A stretch of 64,000 bases of DNA from Ceriagrion tenellum (lineage: Eukaryota; Arthropoda; Insecta; Odonata; Coenagrionidae), in the NCBI GenBank assembly GCA_963169105.1, contig OY720636.1, positions 122,654,188-122,718,187 on the forward strand. Reading direction: 5' to 3'. The notes under the pieces were generated by a model. It worked only from the letters and a program-made list of their open reading frames with translations. It searched no databases and was not told the DNA's origin. Below are positions 57,520 to 64,000 of this stretch, piece after piece; the first letter of the stretch is position 1; each line of letters begins with the position of its first letter. Made by a program: the position numbers and the translations under genes.

Positions 57520-58300
57520 CGGCTATATGAGCATCCTTACACGTAGGCACCAAGGGGGCGGAGCTAAATGGGTTAGTTCTTCCTTCCAACCACCAGCATT
57601 GCATACCCGGCGCCACCGGTGCGGCGTTGAATCCGTCCGTTGGCCTCGTTTTAAAGCATTGAGTGTCCCATCCGTGGCATCTACCAGGAAAAATAGCACG
57701 TTTCCATTTGTTTTTGTAGGTGGAGTGGATTGGTCGCGACGTCAAACACCACGTGACCACACTTTCTCTCCCCAGCCTCTTCTGCTAGCACGTTCTGGGA
57801 GCGACTGATCGGTTCTTTTATTCCAGTGTGCCCGATGTCATCTGGATATCATCGGCCCAACCGAAATCGATTGCTTTATTAGTTTGGGTGTCCCACTGCA
57901 TCAATCAAGGCCACTGCTTCGCCCCATGCATAATGGACATTTTCAGTTTAAGCGAAATGGATAATGCCAAGTGGTTGGCGCTCTTCGGCCAGTGACCTTG
58001 GGGTGAATCTCAAGGATAACGAGAATCTTTTCTGAGAAACCGCGTTAGCGCATCATTTCAAGTTTCCTAACTCAAGGGCACGTCGGTGTTCAGTATATTG
58101 CTGGCGAAATAAATTTTCATTTAGTGGTGGAAAGGCCCGCTTCGGAATTGTTTAGCGCTGACTTCATCGTGGGTTCTTTACGCCCTCGGCGCTCGTCGGT
58201 GGACGGCCGTCGTGAGATAAGGATAATTTCGAAATGTGTAGGGAAGTAATCGGGAACTCGGGAGCGAATGGCTCTCAATCTGGAATTCAGATGAATAGTT
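57520..58300. other. GC-rich segment of unknown nature
   Basis: GC and CpG content are clearly higher than around it, e.g. CCCGGCGCCACCGGTGCGGCG at about 57607-57627 and GGCGCTCGTCGGTGGACGG near 58188. Both strands are open for about 280 bp at 57476-57808, but the peptides match nothing known to me. It could be a promoter/CpG segment or an unrecognised repeat. Confidence 0.4.
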
Positions 58301-61300
58301 TAGAAGTAAATTCTTCCTATCAGATCTGCAGAATATAGACAGCGAAACGTGTATTTGCCGTTATTTTTCTGGACGTACCCGAATAGCCTAAAAAAAATCC
58401 TTCGCCGCAAATTATTATTCCGTTAAAAATCCTGATTCAAGTCAAATCCTTGATAAAGAGAGCCGTTAAAATATAAGCTTTAAAATATTGTATATGCTTT
58501 TCTGTATTTCACTATATTTTTCACGCATTTACATTTATGAAAACTCCATACCTATCTATAAAAAAGTTTTTGGGAGATGCTATTGTTCTTTACTCGGCAT
58601 TATTTTAACGTTTTTCTATTACATGCTGCACTAATGGCTCCGATGAACTTACTCTGGCATTAAGGAAATCTCTAAATCACAATAAAATAATTTTTAAAAA
58701 GCTGCTTCACGAAAGTGACTAGTGTGTCGTTAATGACAACCAACTAGAAATGGGGGCGTGACATTTCGATTAATTCATTTTTAATTATGGTTTTATGTTT
58801 CTGAATTGTAAAATGACCACATTCAGTTTTTACTCTAAGTTAAGTTTAAAAATAAATATAATTTTTTGGCAATTGTGTACATTTTTAGGAAATTATTTTG
58901 TGATCATAGTCTAGTGAATCATTTGTTGGATTCGTTTTTCGCTCTTACCCTGAGTTATATGAGTTAACACATCTTTTTTTCAGTCAGACTGCTGTTCCAG
59001 TACTTATTACAACATGCGAGTGTAGCTCTGGAATCTTTCCTCATCCAGCGATGAATACAAGTATGCAATCATGCCGTATGGTATATGATACCCTCTGGTG
59101 CTTCAGAGCTCGAATACTTCATAGCATTTGAGTAAGAGGGCCCAATACTTTTGGCCATGAAATCATTTTAATTCACAATAATTGGAGCTTAGTTTCAATT
59201 ACATGTATTAATAATTTCATTTATATTTACCTCATTAAGATAAAAAGTATAATTACGTAATTATGAATTTGAATATCTGACTAACCTAATAGAGAAATAA
59301 TTGATGGAATGGGGAATTTGTGTGCTGAGTGCTATTTGAGGTAGTTTTCCTCTAATCCTTATGGTATTTGCTATCACTCATCAGAATCAAGTAATTGCTG
59401 ATGATGTGCTCCAAAGCAACCATGATGAAAGTTAACATTGCGCTTGCAACCGGCTTTTTCTATTTTTCTTTTCAATGAACTGGTGGCCTCACTGGTGTTT
59501 CCTGCAACTTACCCTGATTTCAAATATCACCAACTCTTTTGAGAAGAGTTTCATATTGTCACAAGATGGCCACTTTAACAGATATTTGGAGGGCCAGCAC
59601 AAACAAAGTAAAGCTGAGCAATTAGCATAGAATCTGAGCATTGTTAATTATATGTCAAATATCCATATGATAATAGGTACATACCATTTTTTTAAATGAT
59701 GAAAGTTCTTAGATCAGCTATACCATGATCCATAAGATGCCTGTCACCTATATTCCTGTCATGCTCCAAAAACAAATACATTTAATACTTTCCTTGGCTT
59801 TTACTAAATTCCTGGTGACTTTCTACATTGATGAAATTCAATGCTAGTTGGAGACAATATTTACAGCACCATAATCCATCCATGTAACAGCTGTTAAATA
59901 TAATCACTTTCCAATTTTTAATTTATCCAAAACTGATATGTTTTTAGTAAGGAACATCTGTCCATGCTATGGCATTGTATAGTGCCAATGCCACTCCTAC
60001 TTACAAGTGCATTCAGTGGTAAAAAATTATAGAATAATGTTGAATTTTTGAATGAACTTTGGATATGTCACAATCAGTGCGTTGCATAATTTAGGTTTAG
60101 GGGGCTGGGACCCATATGCTCACGTATCTCATAAGCCGCTAACCCATTTATTTTTTACTTGCCTATTCCTGCTAGACTCATTAATTTTGAAACTTTCAAT
60201 GGAGGAGGGAATAAGCCTAAGCTTTATTTTGCTCTTTGTGTGAAGGTGGAGGACAAAGTGGGTTTTGGACATGCCAATCTCACCATTGGGCACTTTTTGC
60301 CTGGGAGGGATTTTAGATTTATAATCACCACTGATTTCATTACCTCATGCAATGACATTCAGTACGTTTACCAATTGAACTCAGATCAATGTAGTCGGTT
60401 CAGCTTGGTATGTTAAACTCAATGGACTAGTGGGATCAATATGAGAAGTGGCCTGACATGGCCTGCTTTGTCTACCAGTCTGAGATTTCAAATCGATATG
60501 AACAGATTCAAATCAATATTCCAATCGATTTCGCATTGATAAACCAGGCGATCTGAGTACGCTGGCTTAGAATGTTTAGACCGGTCGGAGTTCAAATAGT
60601 TCTGAGTTTGATTAGTAAATGTAGTGATAGACATGCAAGTTTGCTCCCATTCATTCCCAGTTCCAACAGCTTGAGATAATACTCCGGCTACTTTCAAATT
60701 AAGTTTTTATCTTGGGATAAACTAGTTACAGGCCTCTAAAATGATGTTTGCTAAATGTCACTTTTCATTCAAGCAAAAAAACACTTTTTGTTGAAAGATC
60801 TTATGTTTTCTCTACAAATAATCAAGGTGCATTGTTCTTGGGTTTCACACATAAGGGAAACCTAACCCTGTGAAGCCCAGGAACAATTCACCACTCTTTA
60901 TAATCATATAGTGGAGCCATGCATAGATTTGGACACAATTAATTATACATTTTTGGTCCGTTGGAAGTACTTATAAAACCTACAAAATGAAAAATACACA
61001 TCTTTTCCTTCCATCTAATAAAACAAAAAGTACACCAAAATTTTTACTGCTTATGGGACATAATTTGAACGCACGATTTTAAAAGGTCTATAAGTAAGGA
61101 CTTATGGTTTACAATATTTGGCGCCTTGAAAAATAATCAATCTGCTAAATGAATGTAAAGAGTAGAATCCATTCTGGAAAAGTACACATGATGCAAAATT
61201 TCTGTAACGATCTGGGTAGGTTAGCTAGTATATACAGGATAAAGATATAAATTCATTCAAGTTGTGCGGATAAATTACCAATTATCAACATGTCGAACAA

Positions 61301-62230
61301 TGATTCTGGAATTGGGAGAAACTTTTCATCCATATTGTTGACCTCACGGACGAGTATTTGTTGTCTTTGTGACTGTTAACTTTGAAATTCTCAGCAACTA
61401 GGCCATGAATTTGGTTGTATATTCTCCTCGGGTCTTTTTCTCAAAGGTAAGTTTTGATTAGTGTCACTAATTGCCAAGGTTTTCTAAGCAAATTAAAGCT
61501 CTTTTTTAAGCTCTTTTTAATTTTAAAAGATAGAGATATGGTTTTTGCAGTAATGAATAGAAAAATAAATTTACTAAAAGTTTTATTTAAGTTACTATGA
61601 ATTACTTCCACAAAGTCAAGCCTAGAACCATTTCCTTTGTGAAAAGTTTTATTCTTACACATTTTTGATATCTCTGAAATTAAGAGCACTATCGTACATT
61701 ATTTGTTTTTGAGGAACTAAATTTCAACGATTATTTGAGAGCCATCTTGAAAATAAGACACCGTTAGCATTTATGATAGCAGAACAAGAAAAATACATCT
61801 CTTACGCACTACTGTGAAAAGTTTCAATCCTCCTCGATCAATGCTAGTCATTGTAATTGCATGTTTTCATTGTGATTGCAGAATACTTCTGCAAAAATGT
61901 TTACGTTGATATAGCTCGGAAACTAAGGAGTTGCGACCCCATGTTGCTATGATAAAAAATGCTTACAATCACCTCCCCTACCTCCTCCAGAAGTTCTGAA
62001 CTTTCCTCCTGAAACACCCTGTATATATTACGTAGAATGTGCATAATCGACTATATGCATCCCTTGGCTGACTGACAAACCAATTATACAGAATATAGAA
62101 TGTATTTACTTTCATTTAGATTACAATAAATTAAGAAATATAATAAAAATTCTTGATCATCTGCAAATCTTGCTGACTTAACATTTACCTTCCAGAGTTT
62201 TTCCATAGTCATAAGCATTGCTGGCCGGGG
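58300..62230. other. AT-rich DNA without recognised features
   Basis: Open frames are short and lack motifs. No inverted terminal repeats or retroelement blocks were seen. Confidence 0.5.
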
Positions 62231-64000
62231 TTTTTTAAATGTCCATCAATGTGCCAAACGAACACGCTCAGCAGTCTAGGGACATAATTTTTGTGCCGGA
62301 GAGACATGCTCAGAAGATAAAGGTTAATCAGTTCCCCTCCTACCTTTATCTCTACCTCCATCTCTCCCTTTGCCCACTTACAATTTCTTCAGGATACATG
62401 TTAAAAAGCGATGGCAATAGTGGGCATTCTGACTGCACCCCTCGTCCTATCAAGGCCCATCCCAGTTTTCCATTGGCTACCCTAACCCAAGCCCTCTGGT
62501 TCATTCAAAAATTCTGGATGAGATTTATGTTCCTCCAATCGACCCCAAATTTCTTCAGCATTTCCATTATTATTGCTTAAACCACCCTATCAAATGCCTT
62601 CTCAAAATCTACAAAGCATGCAAAATATCCTAATCATATTCTAGGTTTCTTTCTGTTAGTGTCCTCACAACTCCCATAGCCAACCACATTCCTATCCTTC
62701 TCCTGAAAACAAATTGGTCCTCATCCAGATGTTCATTAGCCTAGCTTTCAAGCTTTCTATTTATAATTCTTAGGATTACTTTGACGGTGTGGCATATGAA
62801 GCTTATTACCCTATCGTATTCTCAAGTTTTTGCCTGGCTCTTCGTCAGTATTGGAATTAGTGCTGTCTTTGTAAAGTTCTCTGGCCACACTCCATCCTCA
62901 TAAATAGTGTGAAGAGTTTTCCTTTTCATTCTGGCCCAAACTCTTTAGTAAATCTGCAAGTATGTTATCTATTCCCACTGCCTTATTCCTCATGTCTCGT
63001 AGTGCTTTTTCTATTTGACTATCAAGGATACCTGTTCCAGTGCCATCTTTGTCGATGTTGTCTTCCCTTTCTATATCCAACCTTCTGGGCCTAATATGCT
63101 TACCATAGAATTCTACAACACATTCCCTCCACCTCTCCTTCATATCTTTTGGCTCTAAGATTAGCTTCCCTGTCTTGTCCTTTATTGCTGCAATTCTCCT
63201 CCTTGTACTACCATCCATCAATTGCTTCACTTTCCTGCACAGAGCATCTGATCATTCCTTCATTTGAAATTCTTCTAAGAAATCAATCAGTTCTCTCCGC
63301 CATGCTTCTCTTGCTTTCTTTCTCTTCAGAGCCTGTTGTTGAATTACTTATATTTCTTCTTGCCTAGCTTAGAGTTTATTATCTTCCACTTCTTACATCT
63401 CAATTATAATTCCCTTGGAGACCCACAGCTTCCTAATTTTGGTTACATTTACTACACCTACCATTGCAGTAGCCGCCTCAACAATTCCTCTTCTGACTTC
63501 CCCAATCATCTTCTACTGATCTCACTCCACAAACTGCACCCATGATTTTATCAACCTGCTCTGGTTACTTCTTCCTCATTCTCCAGTCGATGCTTTGATA
63601 TTCGACTATCATGCCTGCATACCCATTCTAATCTCCTCGAATTTAAGACAGAATTTCATTGTTGATAAGTTGTGATCTGTGACTGCATCAGCCCCTGGAT
63701 ATGTGAGTTTTAAGCACTATTCCTGAATCTGTGTCTTACCATAATATAATCTATCTAGACCCTATCTGTGTCTCCTGGCTTCTTCCATGTGCATCTGGAT
63801 ATAGGGTGGAGCCTGAACCATGTAGTCGTGATTACTAGATTATTTCTTCGGCATAAATCGACAGCCTTCTCGCCACAGTGATTTCTCTTCCCTAGCCCAT
63901 CTCTTCCTTCATTCACCACTGCATTTCAATTCCCAATTACTACCACCTGCTTGCTGCTAGGTATTCTATCAATTATTTCCTCCACCTGATCATACACCTC
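62230..64000 (-). pseudogene. LINE (family D) with endonuclease and RT, running off the right edge
   Basis: On the minus strand, from the window edge inward: an AP-endonuclease-like part (about 63560-64000) with QVEEIIDRIPSSKQVVVIGN, LCRRNNLVITTTWF, CTWKKPGDT and IDYIMVRHRFRNS; a linker and RT start (62898-63230) with KDKTGKLI, ALRDMRNKAVGIDNILADLL; an RT middle with INRKLES, EHLDEDQF and LRTLTERNLEYD-like pieces (62580-62800); and GRGVQSECPLLPSLFNMYPEE (about 62390-62450). The YxDD region near 62315 is eroded. Several stops make it dead. The style suggests an endonuclease-reverse transcriptase of the RTE type, but the clade is not certain. Confidence 0.85.

Noticed and set aside
57476..57808. 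Overlapping open frames of 94 and 93 codons on both strands
   Set aside because: The region is GC-rich, which lengthens frames by chance; neither peptide is recognisable and no splice or start context supports them.

Overview
The window looks like nuclear DNA from an arthropod, most likely an insect or a chelicerate. It is AT-rich, has spliced genes with GT-AG introns, and is dense in decayed retroelements: Penelope-like elements, several non-LTR (LINE) families, a tRNA-derived SINE, and hAT-like, piggyBac-like and mariner/pogo-like fragments. No bacterial operon, CRISPR array, rRNA gene or convincing tRNA gene was seen. All homology statements come from reading the sequence and from knowledge of the families; no database search was run.

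Layout. (1) 1-16.4 kb, plus strand: the 3' part of a UBE3C-type HECT E3 ubiquitin ligase. Ten exons with matching splice phases encode about 748 residues, including the whole HECT domain, the catalytic cysteine and the stop. The 5' exons lie before the window. Its introns carry a CR1-like LINE fragment (3.3-4.5 kb), a Penelope endonuclease fragment (6.1-6.9 kb), a hAT-type MITE (10.3-10.6 kb) and a Penelope element split by a second LINE (13.2-15.4 kb). (2) 16.4-23.5 kb: the interval between two convergent genes, holding a hammerhead-like motif, a possible pogo remnant and a complete TTAA-flanked palindromic MITE. (3) 23.5-53.0 kb, minus strand: a complete secreted serpin gene of 8 coding exons and 404 residues. 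Its first coding exon (only ATG plus 7 nt) appears to sit at 52,974-52,983, giving an 18.5-kb first intron packed with LINE copies, Penelope-derived foldbacks and MITEs. The reactive loop predicts P1-P1' Leu-Ser, the same pair and spacing as in antichymotrypsin. (4) 53.0-53.35 kb: a CpG-rich, NRF1/GC-box promoter-like segment at the serpin 5' end, possibly bidirectional, with splice-bounded non-coding-looking exons to its right. (5) 54.9-64 kb: two more LINE copies (the second runs off the right edge), a pyrimidine-rich Penelope-like tail ending in a hammerhead-like fold, and several kb without recognisable features.

The most interesting signal is a set of hammerhead-ribozyme-like folds at Penelope-like ends. 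At least five loci share a CTGANGA core, a stem II, a GAAA core and a pairing stem I whose sequence differs from locus to locus while pairing is kept. Several have a tiny or self-complementary stem III, which suggests dimeric hammerheads. Several lie in inverted-repeat (foldback) arrangements. A second family at other Penelope ends keeps the same shape with TTGAAAA in place of the core. Hammerheads in Penelope elements are established; this local series of core-intact, core-altered and core-deleted copies is the part worth a second look.
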